The notes under the pieces were generated by a model that saw only the letters and a list, made by a program, of their open reading frames with translations, was not told where the DNA came from and made no database searches. From contig CAYORU010000001.1 of NCBI GenBank assembly GCA_964406445.1, positions 124,001 through 188,000 of the forward strand: 64,000 bases of DNA, written 5' to 3'. The translations under genes and the position numbers were made by a program. Shown here in pieces: positions 8,738 to 16,571 of the stretch. Each line of letters starts with the position of its first letter. Position 1 is the stretch's first letter. This stretch comes from SG8-30 sp964406445 (GTDB taxonomy: Bacteria; Pseudomonadota; Gammaproteobacteria; Steroidobacterales; Steroidobacteraceae).

Positions 8738-9583
8738 ATGACGACCGGAACCTGCCTCTGCGGCGCCGTGCGCTACGAGATCGACGGGCCGTTCAGCTTC
8801 ATGGGTCACTGCCACTGCTCGATGTGCCGCAAGTCGCACGGCTCGCTGTTCGCCACGTGGGCGGCCGCGCCGCTGTCGGGCTTTCGCTGGATCTCGGGCG
8901 AGGACGCGGTCGAGACCTACGCCTCGTCCGCGGAGGGCCACCGCGCCTTCTGCCGCCACTGCGGCTCGGTGACGCCGATCGTCACCGGCGACATGATCGT
9001 CGCACCTGCGGGCAACCTCGAGGGCGACCTCGGCATCTCGCCCCAGCTGCACATGTTCGTGGCCTCCAAGCCCGACTGGGACGAGATCACCGACGACCTG
9101 CCGCAGTATCCGGGGTGGCCGCCGGGCCTCGACATGCCGAGCGTCGAGCGCGAAACGCCGCCCGCGCGCGAGGGCGCGGCGCACGGCAGCTGCCTGTGCG
9201 GCGACGTGACCTGGGAGGTCGAGGGCCCGCCGGCGATGATGTTCCACTGCCACTGCTCGCGATGCCGCCGCGCACGCGGCGCGTCTTTCGCCACCAACGC
9301 GTTCTACGCGTTCGCGCAGTTCCGCTGGCTTGGCGGCGAGGACCGCCTCGCCCACTTCAAGCTGCCCGACGCGAAGGCCTTCACGCAGGACTTCTGCCGC
9401 CGCTGCGGCAGCCCGGTGCCGCGGGTGATGCCCGAGCACGACCGGGTGATGCTGCCGGTGGGCGCGATGGATTGCGCACCCGGCAGGGCGGTGGACGCAC
9501 ACATTTACGCCGGCTCGAAGGCGCCCTGGGACGCGATCACCGACGCGCTTCCGCAGTTCGAGGAGCGGCCAACCCGCCGCTGA
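8738..9583 (+). CDS. Tandem GFA-domain protein (glutathione-dependent formaldehyde-activating family)
   Basis: A 281-aa protein made of two GFA zinc-binding domains in tandem. Each has the family's cysteine set: CLCGAVRY, CHCSMCRKSHG and FCRHCGS in the first half, then CLCGDVTW, CHCSRCRRARG and FCRRCGS in the second. Most GFA proteins are single-domain (about 130 aa), so this is an internal duplication. Members bind zinc and glutathione-like thiols; the actual reaction is often unknown. The ATG at 8738 is preferred over the in-frame ATG at 8699 because AGAGGA lies at a good distance before it. It converges on the GMC operon with a 7-bp gap. Confidence 0.88.
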   Translation: MTTGTCLCGAVRYEIDGPFSFMGHCHCSMCRKSHGSLFATWAAAPLSGFRWISGEDAVETYASSAEGHRAFCRHCGSVTPIVTGDMIVAPAGNLEGDLGISPQLHMFVASKPDWDEITDDLPQYPGWPPGLDMPSVERETPPAREGAAHGSCLCGDVTWEVEGPPAMMFHCHCSRCRRARGASFATNAFYAFAQFRWLGGEDRLAHFKLPDAKAFTQDFCRRCGSPVPRVMPEHDRVMLPVGAMDCAPGRAVDAHIYAGSKAPWDAITDALPQFEERPTRR

Positions 9584-9590
9584 GCCGGCC

Positions 9591-11165
9591 TCAGGCGAAG
9601 GTCCGGGCGATGTGGTCGGCCTGGCGCATCGCCAGCGCCACGATCGTGAGCGTCGGGTTCTCGGCGCTCGCGGTCGGGAACAGGCTGCCATCGCAGACGA
9701 ACAGGTTCGCCACCTCGTGGCTGCGGCCGAAGGGGTCGGTGACGCCCTCCCCGGCCCTGGCGCTCATCCGGCACGTGCCCATGTTGTGGCTCGCCGAGAC
9801 CGGCGTGCCGCGCATCACGTCCACCGCCCCGGCCGCGCGCATCAGAGCCTCCGACTGCCGGTAGAAGTGCTCGCGCATGGCGACGTCGTTGTCGTGCTCG
9901 TCGACGTGGACGTGGGCCACCGGCAGGCCGTGCGCGTCCTTCACCCCGGGATCGAGAGTGATGCGGTTGCCGGCGCGCGGCAGGTCCTCGCCGTTCTGCC
10001 ACACCCCGGCGAGGTGGTCGTAGCGCTCGACGAAGCGGGTGAACTCGCGGCCCCAGCCGTCCGGGCGGATCACGGCCGCGAGGTAGGGCACGCCGAGCTG
10101 CACGCCCTGGATCAGGTAGCCGCCGGCGAAGCCGCGCCGCGGATCGTGCGCGGCCTCGTCGTAGACCGTGCCGCTCATGGTCACGCCGCGGTGCATCTCG
10201 ACCTTCTTCTCGAACAGGCCGAACAGCGAGCCGTTCAGGTGCTTGGTGTAGAAGCGCCCGACCAGGCCCGAGGCGTTGCCGAGGCCCTGCGGGGCGCGGC
10301 CCGAGTCGGAATTGAGCAAGAGCCGCGGCGTCTCGACCGCATTGGCCGCGACGATGACGAGCGCGGCCTTCTGGAACTGCCGTCGGCCCTCGGCGTCGGC
10401 GTAGAGCACGCCGCTCGCGCGCCCGTCCGGGGCCTGCTCGATGCGAAGCGCGGTCGAGCGCGGCCGCAGGTCGAGCTTGCCGGTGGCGAGCGCGGCGGGG
10501 ATCTCGGTGTAGGCCGTCGACCACTTGGCCGACATCCTGCAGCCCTGGCCGCAGAAGCCGAGCTGGCGGCAGGCGGGCCTTCCGTCCCGCGGCCGGCTGT
10601 TGATGGCGTGGCGGTCGTTCGCGATCTGCCGATAACCGAGCCGCGTCCCGCCGGCGTGCAGCACCTTGTAGCTGTTGGTGACCGGCAGGCGGGGAATGCC
10701 GTGCGTGCCGGTGACGCCCATGCGGTCCTCGGCGAGCTCCCACCAGGGCTCGAGCTCCTCGAGCGTGACCGGCCAGTCGACGAGGTCGGCGCCGTCGATG
10801 TCGCCGTAGGTCGTGCGGGCGCGCAGCTCGTGCGGCTGGATGCGAAACGCCAGCGCGCCCCAGATGACCGTGGTGCCGCCGACGACCTTGGCGGTGTAGG
10901 CGGGCATGGCCGGCGACGTCCGCGCCGGGCTCCAGTCGCCGGAGCTGGTGCGCGGATCCAGCCAGGTGAGCTGCTGGAAGGCGAAGAACTCGTCGTTGCG
11001 GTAGTCGGAGACCGGCACCTCGCCGCCCGCCTCGAGCAGCACCACCCGCTTGCCGCGTCGCGCCAGCTCGTGCGCCACCACGGCGCCGCCGGCGCCGGAG
11101 CCGATGACGACGGCGACCGATTCGTCGTCGAGCGCAAAGCGCGTCGCGGCCTCCGCGGCGCTCAT
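9591..11165 (-). CDS. GMC-family FAD-dependent oxidoreductase
   Basis: A 524-aa glucose-methanol-choline type flavoenzyme. The FAD-binding dinucleotide fold is at the N terminus (VIGSGAGGAVVAHELARRG, residues 20-38), and the C-terminal block contains SHNMGTCRMS, including the family's active-site histidine. It overlaps (ATGA) the preceding gene, a Tat-exported gluconate-2-dehydrogenase-subunit-3-like protein; the pair resembles membrane-linked, cytochrome-coupled alcohol or sugar dehydrogenases. No cytochrome c subunit gene is present here. It is the last gene of the E1-lipoyl-VOC-small-subunit-GMC operon, so it probably oxidises an alcohol in that pathway. The substrate is unknown. Confidence 0.9.
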   Translation of the reverse strand: MSAAEAATRFALDDESVAVVIGSGAGGAVVAHELARRGKRVVLLEAGGEVPVSDYRNDEFFAFQQLTWLDPRTSSGDWSPARTSPAMPAYTAKVVGGTTVIWGALAFRIQPHELRARTTYGDIDGADLVDWPVTLEELEPWWELAEDRMGVTGTHGIPRLPVTNSYKVLHAGGTRLGYRQIANDRHAINSRPRDGRPACRQLGFCGQGCRMSAKWSTAYTEIPAALATGKLDLRPRSTALRIEQAPDGRASGVLYADAEGRRQFQKAALVIVAANAVETPRLLLNSDSGRAPQGLGNASGLVGRFYTKHLNGSLFGLFEKKVEMHRGVTMSGTVYDEAAHDPRRGFAGGYLIQGVQLGVPYLAAVIRPDGWGREFTRFVERYDHLAGVWQNGEDLPRAGNRITLDPGVKDAHGLPVAHVHVDEHDNDVAMREHFYRQSEALMRAAGAVDVMRGTPVSASHNMGTCRMSARAGEGVTDPFGRSHEVANLFVCDGSLFPTASAENPTLTIVALAMRQADHIARTFA

Positions 11166-11677
11166 GCCGGCTCCGCGGCTGGCGGGTCCGGCAGCCAGTC
11201 GATCGTGTCGACGCCCCGGTCGATCCAGCCGCCGAAGCTCCACGCGTCGCCCACGTAGCCGAACTCGGCCCAGAGCTTCGGGTCGTTGTAGAACGTGAAC
11301 ACCGTGGTCTGGCGTAGCAGCGCGAAGAGCGGCGTGCCGACGATTGCCTCCACCGCCTGCGTGCGCGCCCCGGCGTCGGCGGCCTGCCAGTCGCCGCCCG
11401 CCGCCGCCTCGAGCGCCTCCCGCCCGGCGCCGAGCAGCGCGCGGACGTTCGGGTCGGCCGACGCGGCGACCAGCGCGGCGGCGGCCGGCCCGTAGAGCGC
11501 CGGGTCGAGGCCCGGGTGCGGGAACATCGTCATGAGCACCGAGCGCCACAGGGCCGCGTCGCCCGGCTCTTCGGCGCCGGCAGCGCGCGCGCCGGGCGGC
11601 AGCAGCTGCGCCGCGGCGAGCGTGATGACGCCGACCAGGAACCGGCGGCGGTCGGGGTCAGCCGAGGGTCGCGACAT
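11162..11677 (-). CDS. Gluconate 2-dehydrogenase subunit 3-like protein with Tat signal
   Basis: A 171-aa small subunit for a GMC dehydrogenase. A twin-arginine signal (DRRRFLVG followed by a hydrophobic stretch ending near ARAAG) begins at about residue 8, so the folded complex would be exported with its FAD partner. The rest is helical and resembles the gluconate 2-dehydrogenase gamma subunit family. The ATG at 11677 overlaps the end of the VOC gene by 20 bp, and the stop overlaps the GMC start. An ATG at 11701 is also in frame, but would lie deeper in the VOC gene. Confidence 0.8.
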   Translation of the reverse strand: MSRPSADPDRRRFLVGVITLAAAQLLPPGARAAGAEEPGDAALWRSVLMTMFPHPGLDPALYGPAAAALVAASADPNVRALLGAGREALEAAAGGDWQAADAGARTQAVEAIVGTPLFALLRQTTVFTFYNDPKLWAEFGYVGDAWSFGGWIDRGVDTIDWLPDPPAAEPA

Positions 11678-12176
11678 GGTCCCGGCGGTTCCAGCCCGCA
11701 TGGGCCGCCTTCATCTGCGCGAGCATGCCGTCGACGGCCTCCGTACGCTGCACCAGCTCGGTCATGAAGCCGAGCGTCGCCACGGTGTCGAGGTAGGCGC
11801 AACCGCCGCCGAAAGGAAACCCGCCGCGGAACGCGCATTCGACGCCCGCCCGCGTGTAGGCGGCCGTGGCCGCGTCGAGGTCGTCGACCGCGATGCCGAC
11901 GTGGTGCAGCGCGCGCGGCGCCTCGCGATAGATGGACGGCGTCTCGTCGGTCTGCTGGATCAGCTCGACGCAGAAGTCGCCGGAGAAGGCGAAGGCCAGC
12001 GTGACCTGCGGCCCGAGCTTGCGGCCACGGTAGACCGGGTCGGTGAAGCCGAAGCCCTCGAACAGGAAGAAGGGCCCGGCGCCGAGCTGCTCCACCCAGT
12101 GCCGGATCGCCTGGCGGATGTCCGCCACGACGTAGCCGGCGTGGTACACCGGCCCCGGCGCCAGGATCGCGCTCAC
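11658..12176 (-). CDS. VOC / glyoxalase-fold protein
   Basis: A 172-aa vicinal-oxygen-chelate fold protein. The two half-domains begin with YHAGYVVADIRQAIRHWVEQLGAGPF and ALHHVGIAVDDLDAATAAY, the usual paired beta-alpha-beta-beta-beta units with metal-ligand positions His and Glu (CVELIQQ). The family covers glyoxalase I, methylmalonyl-CoA epimerase and ring-cleavage dioxygenases; small single-chain members like this are mostly epimerase- or isomerase-type. The GTG start overlaps the lipoyl gene's stop (GTGA). It is part of the E1/GMC operon, so a role in the same catabolic route is likely; the reaction is not known. Confidence 0.83.
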   Translation of the reverse strand: MSAILAPGPVYHAGYVVADIRQAIRHWVEQLGAGPFFLFEGFGFTDPVYRGRKLGPQVTLAFAFSGDFCVELIQQTDETPSIYREAPRALHHVGIAVDDLDAATAAYTRAGVECAFRGGFPFGGGCAYLDTVATLGFMTELVQRTEAVDGMLAQMKAAHAGWNRRDHVATLG

Positions 12177-12424
12177 GCCGCCGCCTCGCCCTCGGCGCGG
12201 ATCTCGCCGATCACCTCGCCCACCTTGTAGGTGGTGCCCGGCGTGCCGATGTGCTTGAGCGTTCCCGCCGCGGGGGACTCGACGTCCATGCTGCTCTTCT
12301 CGAGCTCGAGCACGTAGATCGGCTGGCCCTCGCTCACCGCCGCGCCGTCGGCCACCAGCCACTCGACCAGGATGCCCTCCTGCATGGAGACCGCGGCCTT
12401 GGGGATCTTGAGCGTGGTCGGCAC
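12173..12424 (-). CDS. Stand-alone lipoyl (biotinyl-like) carrier domain protein
   Basis: An 83-aa protein that is just one lipoyl domain. The modified lysine should be Lys43 in LELEKSSMDVESP. In 2-oxoacid dehydrogenase complexes this domain is normally fused to the E2 acyltransferase; here it is a separate gene 1 bp after the fused E1 gene. The E2 catalytic domain, itself without a lipoyl domain, is encoded at 21401-22132. The carrier would accept the acyl group from E1 as S-acyl-dihydrolipoate. The GTG start is fixed by the neighbouring stop and by the domain start (TTLKIPKAAVSM). Biotin rather than lipoate is unlikely, since no AMKM motif is present. Confidence 0.85.
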   Translation of the reverse strand: MPTTLKIPKAAVSMQEGILVEWLVADGAAVSEGQPIYVLELEKSSMDVESPAAGTLKHIGTPGTTYKVGEVIGEIRAEGEAAA

Positions 12425-12425
12425 G

Positions 12426-14465
12426 TCACTTCCCCAGCGTTTGGCGCACGCCCGCGGCGATGCGCTCGCCGGTCGGGAAGTGCAGCGCCTCGATGCCCTG
12501 CGAGAACGGGATCGGCGTGTACAGGCCGCAGACCCGGCCGACCGGCGCCTTGAGCGCGCCGTGCAGGTGGCGGTGGATCTGCGCGGCGAGCTCCGCGCCG
12601 AAGCCCGAGAAGCCCACGCCGGAGTGCACCACGAGCGCGCGGCCGGTCTTGCGGACGCTCGCGAGCACGGTCTCGAGGTCGAGCGGGACCAGCGAGCGCA
12701 GGTCCACCACCTCGATGTCGACACCCTCCTTCGCCATCGCCTCGGCCACGCCGAGCGCCTCGACCACCGGCCAGCCGTAGCTGACGATCGTGAGGTCGCT
12801 GCCCTTGCGCTTCACGTCGGCGACGCCGAGCGGAATGCGGTAGTCGCCCTCCGGCACCGGGCCGGGGTTGAAGTACACCCGCGCGGCCTCGAAGAACACG
12901 CAGGGATCCTCGTCGAAGATGCAGGTGAGCAGCAGGCCCTTGGCGTCGGCGGCCGTGCTCGGGTAGGCGATCTTGAGGCCCGGCGAGTGCGCGAGCCAGG
13001 CCTCGAGGCTCTGCGAGTGCTGCGCGCCGAAGCTGCCGACGAAGCCGGCGCTCACGGTGCGGATAGTGAGCGGCACGTTGGTGCGCCCGCCCGACATGTA
13101 GCGCAGCTTGGCGGCGTGGTTGGCGAGCTGGTCCATCGCCACCATCAGGAAGTCGTTGATCATGATCTCGGGCACGGGCCGCAAGCCCGCCATCGCCGCG
13201 CCGATGGCCGCGCCGACGATGCCGGTCTCGGCGATCGGCGTCGGCCGGACGCGGTCGCGGCCGAAGCGCGTGGACAGCCCGTAGGTGGTCTTCAGCACGC
13301 CGCCGGCCGGGTCGGCGATGTCCTCGCCCATCAGGAACACGCGCTCGTCCTGCTCCAGCGCGATCGCGAGCGCCTCGTTGACCGCCTGGCTGAAGGTGAT
13401 CACGCGCTCGGTCGCCGGCAGCGGCGCGGCCTTGCCGTGGCTGCCGCGACCCGGGCCCTCGCCCGGCGGCAGCGCCGTCGGGTCGCCGAACACGTCGAGG
13501 TAGACCTCCTCGGGCGGCGGCATCGGGCAGCCCTTGGCGTAGGCCATCGCCTCGTCCACTTCCTTACGCGCGGCGGCGTCGATCGCGGCGAGCTCCGCCT
13601 CGGTGGCGAGTCCCTCGTCGAGCAGGCGCTTGCGGAAGCGCGGCACCGGCGCGTCGGCCTTGGCCTTGCGCAGCCGGTCCTTGTCCATGTGCGCCTCGTC
13701 GCTTCCGAAGGCGTGGCCCTGCAGGCGCTCGCAGTAGGCCTCGATCAGCGTCGGGCCGTCGCCGCGGCGCGCGCGGTCGATGGCCTTGGCCGCCGCCTCG
13801 CGCACCGCGAGCGGGTCGCTGCCGTCGACGCGGATGCCGGCCATCTCGTAGGCCGCGGCGCGCTTCGAGAAGTCGCGCGTGAGCGTGTACTCCTCGAGCG
13901 CCGTGTACTCCGCGTACTGGTTGTTCTGGCAGACGAACACGACCGGCAGCTTCCAGATCGAGGCCATCACCAGGCCCTCGTGGAAGGCGCCGATGCTGGT
14001 CGCGCCGTCGCCGAAGTTCACCACCACGACCTTGCCGCTGCCCTTCAGCTGCTCGCCGAGGCCGAGGCCGCTCGCGATCGGGATGCCGCCGCCGACGATG
14101 CCGGTGGTGACCATGAGCCCGGACTTCGGGTCCGACATGTGCATCGGGCCGCCCTTGCCCTTGCAGCTGCCGGCCTGGCGGCCGTACATCTCGGCCATGA
14201 TCTCGTTGAGCGGCGTGCCCTTGGCAACGATGTCGTGGATCACGCGGTAGGTCGCGACCACGTAGTCGTCCGGCTTCAGCACCGAGCAGATGCCGGCCGG
14301 GATCGCCTCCTGGCCGCCCGCCGGGTAGTACTGGAACTGCAGCTCGCCGGCGGAGAGGCCGCGCTGGATCGCCTTGTCGGCGGCCGAGATCCGCGCCATC
14401 GTGATGTACAGCGACAGGCACAGCGCCTGCTTGCCGGGGTCGAGAGCCTTGGGATCAGCGGCCAT
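12426..14465 (-). CDS. 2-oxoacid dehydrogenase E1, alpha and beta subunits fused
   Basis: A 679-aa thiamine-diphosphate enzyme combining E1 alpha (residues about 1-330) and E1 beta (about 350-679) in one chain. The TPP motif starts with GDG at about residue 152 and ends with the NN pair of VCQNNQYAE; E1 beta starts at ITFSQAVNEALAIALEQDERV. Such enzymes decarboxylate a 2-oxoacid or acetoin-like substrate and load the acyl group onto a lipoyl domain, here the next gene. It is the first gene of a five-gene operon divergent from an IclR regulator. No E3 dihydrolipoamide dehydrogenase is in the window, so a shared one is presumably used. The substrate is unknown. Confidence 0.9.
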   Translation of the reverse strand: MAADPKALDPGKQALCLSLYITMARISAADKAIQRGLSAGELQFQYYPAGGQEAIPAGICSVLKPDDYVVATYRVIHDIVAKGTPLNEIMAEMYGRQAGSCKGKGGPMHMSDPKSGLMVTTGIVGGGIPIASGLGLGEQLKGSGKVVVVNFGDGATSIGAFHEGLVMASIWKLPVVFVCQNNQYAEYTALEEYTLTRDFSKRAAAYEMAGIRVDGSDPLAVREAAAKAIDRARRGDGPTLIEAYCERLQGHAFGSDEAHMDKDRLRKAKADAPVPRFRKRLLDEGLATEAELAAIDAAARKEVDEAMAYAKGCPMPPPEEVYLDVFGDPTALPPGEGPGRGSHGKAAPLPATERVITFSQAVNEALAIALEQDERVFLMGEDIADPAGGVLKTTYGLSTRFGRDRVRPTPIAETGIVGAAIGAAMAGLRPVPEIMINDFLMVAMDQLANHAAKLRYMSGGRTNVPLTIRTVSAGFVGSFGAQHSQSLEAWLAHSPGLKIAYPSTAADAKGLLLTCIFDEDPCVFFEAARVYFNPGPVPEGDYRIPLGVADVKRKGSDLTIVSYGWPVVEALGVAEAMAKEGVDIEVVDLRSLVPLDLETVLASVRKTGRALVVHSGVGFSGFGAELAAQIHRHLHGALKAPVGRVCGLYTPIPFSQGIEALHFPTGERIAAGVRQTLGK

Positions 14466-14508
14466 GAGGAGCCTCCCGGGAGTCGGCGTTCAGTGGAGAT
14501 CGATCCGC

Positions 14509-14538
14509 ATGCTAGCCAGCCACGCGAAGGGGCGTCAA
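14509..14538 (-). promoter_or_regulatory. Candidate sigma-70 promoter of the E1 operon
   Basis: Read on the minus strand: -35 TTGACG (14538-14533), 18-bp spacer, -10 TAGCAT (14514-14509), about 45 bp before the E1 start codon. The IclR-type palindrome lies 28 bp upstream of the -35, a typical activator position. Confidence 0.5.
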
Positions 14539-14566
14539 CAAGTGGGTTCTTTCATGTAATCTTCTG

Positions 14567-14582
14567 GTTCATACTCATGAAC
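14567..14582. promoter_or_regulatory. IclR-type operator, copy 1
   Basis: Perfect palindrome GTTCAT-ACTC-ATGAAC between the E1 operon and the iclR-type gene. The same architecture, with the same ACTC centre, recurs at 19707-19722. Confidence 0.72.
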
Positions 14583-14613
14583 TTGAGCCCAGGACGGGCG
14601 CAGGGAGGGGGCC

Positions 14614-15429
14614 ATGCAGGACACTCGGCGGGAGGCGGAGCCGGAGGCCGCGGCGGCGGGCGTGGTCAAGTCCGCGGGACGCGCATTCGAGGTGCTGGAA
14701 CTCTTTCGCAGCGAGCGGCGGCAGCTCACGGCGGCCGAGATCGGCCAGGCGCTGGGCTACCCGAAGTCGAGCACCAATGCGCTGCTGAAGAGCCTGGTCT
14801 CGCTCGGCTACCTCGTGCTGCAGCCGCGCACGCTGCGCTACTTCCCCTCCCTCAGCGTGACGCGCCTAGGCGACTGGGTGCCCGCGGCGGTGCTCGGCGC
14901 GGGGGACGCGTTCGCGATCATCTCCGAGGTCCACGCCGCCACCATGGAGACGGTCACGCTCAGCGTGCAGAACGACCTGTCGGTGAACTTCCTCAAGGTG
15001 CTCCCCGGCACCTTCCCGATCTCGCTCAGCATGACCGAAGGCTTCGTCGCGCCGCTGTTCACGACCGCGGTCGGCACCGCCATCCTCTCGCAGTTGTCCG
15101 ACGAGGAGATCGCCGCGCTCGCGCAGCGCGCGCGCACGCGGGCGCGCCGCCGCGCCGACAGGGTGGACCTCGACGCGGTGCTCAAGGTCGTTCGCGAGAC
15201 CCGCCAGCTCGGCTTCGCGGTGCTCTATGACGCGGTCTTCCCGGACACCGGCGCGATCGCCGTGCCCTTCCCCTCCCAGGTGGAGGGCTTCCCCATGGCG
15301 ATCGGCGTGGGCGGGTTGCGCGACCGGATGCGCCGCAACGAGCGGGCGATCCTGAAGGCCATCAAGGGCGCGATGTCGCGCCACATGGGCGCGACGCGGG
15401 CCCGGCCGCGTGCCGGCGCCGCTGGCTGA
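14614..15429 (+). CDS. IclR-family transcriptional regulator
   Basis: A 271-aa regulator. The N-terminal winged helix (residues about 18-75: VKSAGRAFEVLELF, then LTAAEIGQALGYPKSSTNALLKSLVSLGYL) is followed by an effector-binding domain with the usual block FPSQVEGFPMAIGVGG. IclR proteins often control aromatic or carboxylic acid catabolism, many as activators. It is divergent from the E1 operon and, because of the shared palindrome, probably also controls the TonB receptor/ligase promoters at 19.7 kb. The ATG at 14614 follows AGGGAGGGGGCC, a reasonable ribosome-binding site. Confidence 0.9.
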   Translation: MQDTRREAEPEAAAAGVVKSAGRAFEVLELFRSERRQLTAAEIGQALGYPKSSTNALLKSLVSLGYLVLQPRTLRYFPSLSVTRLGDWVPAAVLGAGDAFAIISEVHAATMETVTLSVQNDLSVNFLKVLPGTFPISLSMTEGFVAPLFTTAVGTAILSQLSDEEIAALAQRARTRARRRADRVDLDAVLKVVRETRQLGFAVLYDAVFPDTGAIAVPFPSQVEGFPMAIGVGGLRDRMRRNERAILKAIKGAMSRHMGATRARPRAGAAG

Positions 15430-15438
15430 CCCGCCGCC

Positions 15439-16104
15439 TCACCCCGCCGCGCGGGCGGCGCCGCGGGCGCCCGCGGCCTTCCAGGTCAGGACTTCCTCGT
15501 AGGGGGCGATCGGCGTTCCCGGCTGCAGGTCGAGCAGCGGCCCGAGGTTGGTCTGCATCGCCTCGATCGCCTCCGGCTCGCCGAAGGTCGCGAGCACGCT
15601 CGCGCTGTCCTTGCACTCGTAGTGCGAGATCACGCTGGTGCCGCTGATCAGCACCTCCTTGAGCGCGAGCTCGAAGCGCCGCCAGACCACGTCGAACTGG
15701 CGGGCGGCCGCGTTCCTCGCCCAGTCGCGGTAGGGCGCCTCGGTGCCCGGCTTGATCGCGAGTTTGAGCGCCACGTGCCGGTCGGCGCGGCCGGCGGGAT
15801 TTCGCCAGAGCAGGAGGCTCTCGTAGAAGGCCGGCGCGACCGCGGGGTCGAGCAGCGCGCCGAGCCGGCCGGCCATCATCTCGGCCGACTCGGGCTGGGC
15901 AAAGGCAGCCTCGACCGCGCCGGGGCGGTCGTGCTCGTAGACCGCGATGATCTGCGGCCCGGCCATCATCACCGCCTTGCTGAGCACGCCGGTGCGCGCG
16001 TAGACCGGCTCCAGCGCGCCCACGGCGCCGCGCAGCCAGTCGAGGTAGGCGGCCTCGCTGCCGGGTTTCACGGCCATGCTGAGCGCGGTGCGGATGATGG
16101 TCAT
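15439..16104 (-). CDS. Protein with two tandem dimeric alpha/beta-barrel-like repeats, function unknown
   Basis: A 221-aa protein with a clear internal duplication: RTALSMAVKPGSEAAYLDWLR and HVALKLAIKPGTEAPYRDWAR start two repeats of about 105 residues, and each ends near LGALLDP / LGPLLDL. The pattern suggests ferredoxin-like dimeric alpha/beta-barrel modules of the TcmI/SchA-CurD or L-rhamnose-mutarotase kind, but I cannot name the family with certainty. It is the last gene of the operon TonB receptor - DUF1330 pair - SnoaL - this gene, so a role in handling the compound taken up is plausible. The ATG at 16104 is where homology between the repeats begins. Confidence 0.7.
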   Translation of the reverse strand: MTIIRTALSMAVKPGSEAAYLDWLRGAVGALEPVYARTGVLSKAVMMAGPQIIAVYEHDRPGAVEAAFAQPESAEMMAGRLGALLDPAVAPAFYESLLLWRNPAGRADRHVALKLAIKPGTEAPYRDWARNAAARQFDVVWRRFELALKEVLISGTSVISHYECKDSASVLATFGEPEAIEAMQTNLGPLLDLQPGTPIAPYEEVLTWKAAGARGAARAAG

Positions 16105-16147
16105 GGGGCTTGCTCCTCTGCCGCCCCGCGGGCGGCGGTTGCCGGCG

Positions 16148-16552
16148 TCAGCCGAGGTCGTGCAGCACCTGGCTGACGTAGTGCGTGTCGAAGTAGGGCC
16201 GGATGGACACGAGCTTGCCATCGCGCGCGGTGAAGCGCACGTGGTAGCGGTTGTGGTAGGTCTCGCCCGCGCGCGTGCGGCCGGTCGCCGAGTACTCGAT
16301 GGCCGCCTCGTCGCCTTCGCCGATGGCGCCGAACAGCTCGACCGAGTAGCCGGAGTCGGGGTCGAAGCCGGAGACGAGGTTCCGCATCAGCCACTCCACC
16401 GCCTCGCGCACCGGGACCTCGACCGGGTCGTGCAGCGAGCGCTGGAAACGCCAGCGCGCCTCGGGCGCGCAGAGCGCGTAGCCGCGCTCCGGATCGCCGT
16501 CCCAGAACGACTGCAGGAAGGCGAGCCCCAGGGCCTTGGCGTCCTTGGCCAC
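16148..16552 (-). CDS. SnoaL / NTF2-like protein (ketosteroid-isomerase fold)
   Basis: A 134-aa single-domain protein with the NTF2-like pattern: N-terminal helix (LAFLQSFWDGDPERGYALCAPEARWRF), mid strand region (AIEYSATGRTRAGETYHNRYHV) and C-terminal IRPYFDTHYVSQVL. Members act as small isomerases, dehydratases or hydrolases or just bind ligands. The start is a GTG 19 bp after the DUF1330-type gene. It sits in a TonB-receptor operon with two other small-protein genes. The reaction cannot be predicted. Confidence 0.82.
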   Translation of the reverse strand: MAKDAKALGLAFLQSFWDGDPERGYALCAPEARWRFQRSLHDPVEVPVREAVEWLMRNLVSGFDPDSGYSVELFGAIGEGDEAAIEYSATGRTRAGETYHNRYHVRFTARDGKLVSIRPYFDTHYVSQVLHDLG

Positions 16553-16571
16553 GCTCGCCCGCCTGCCGGCC

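Noticed and set aside
14533..14546. CAACAAGTGG near the E1 promoter as a further TetR half-site
   Set aside because: Only one half-site is present, the mirrored arm is missing, and it overlaps the E1 -35; it is best explained by chance.
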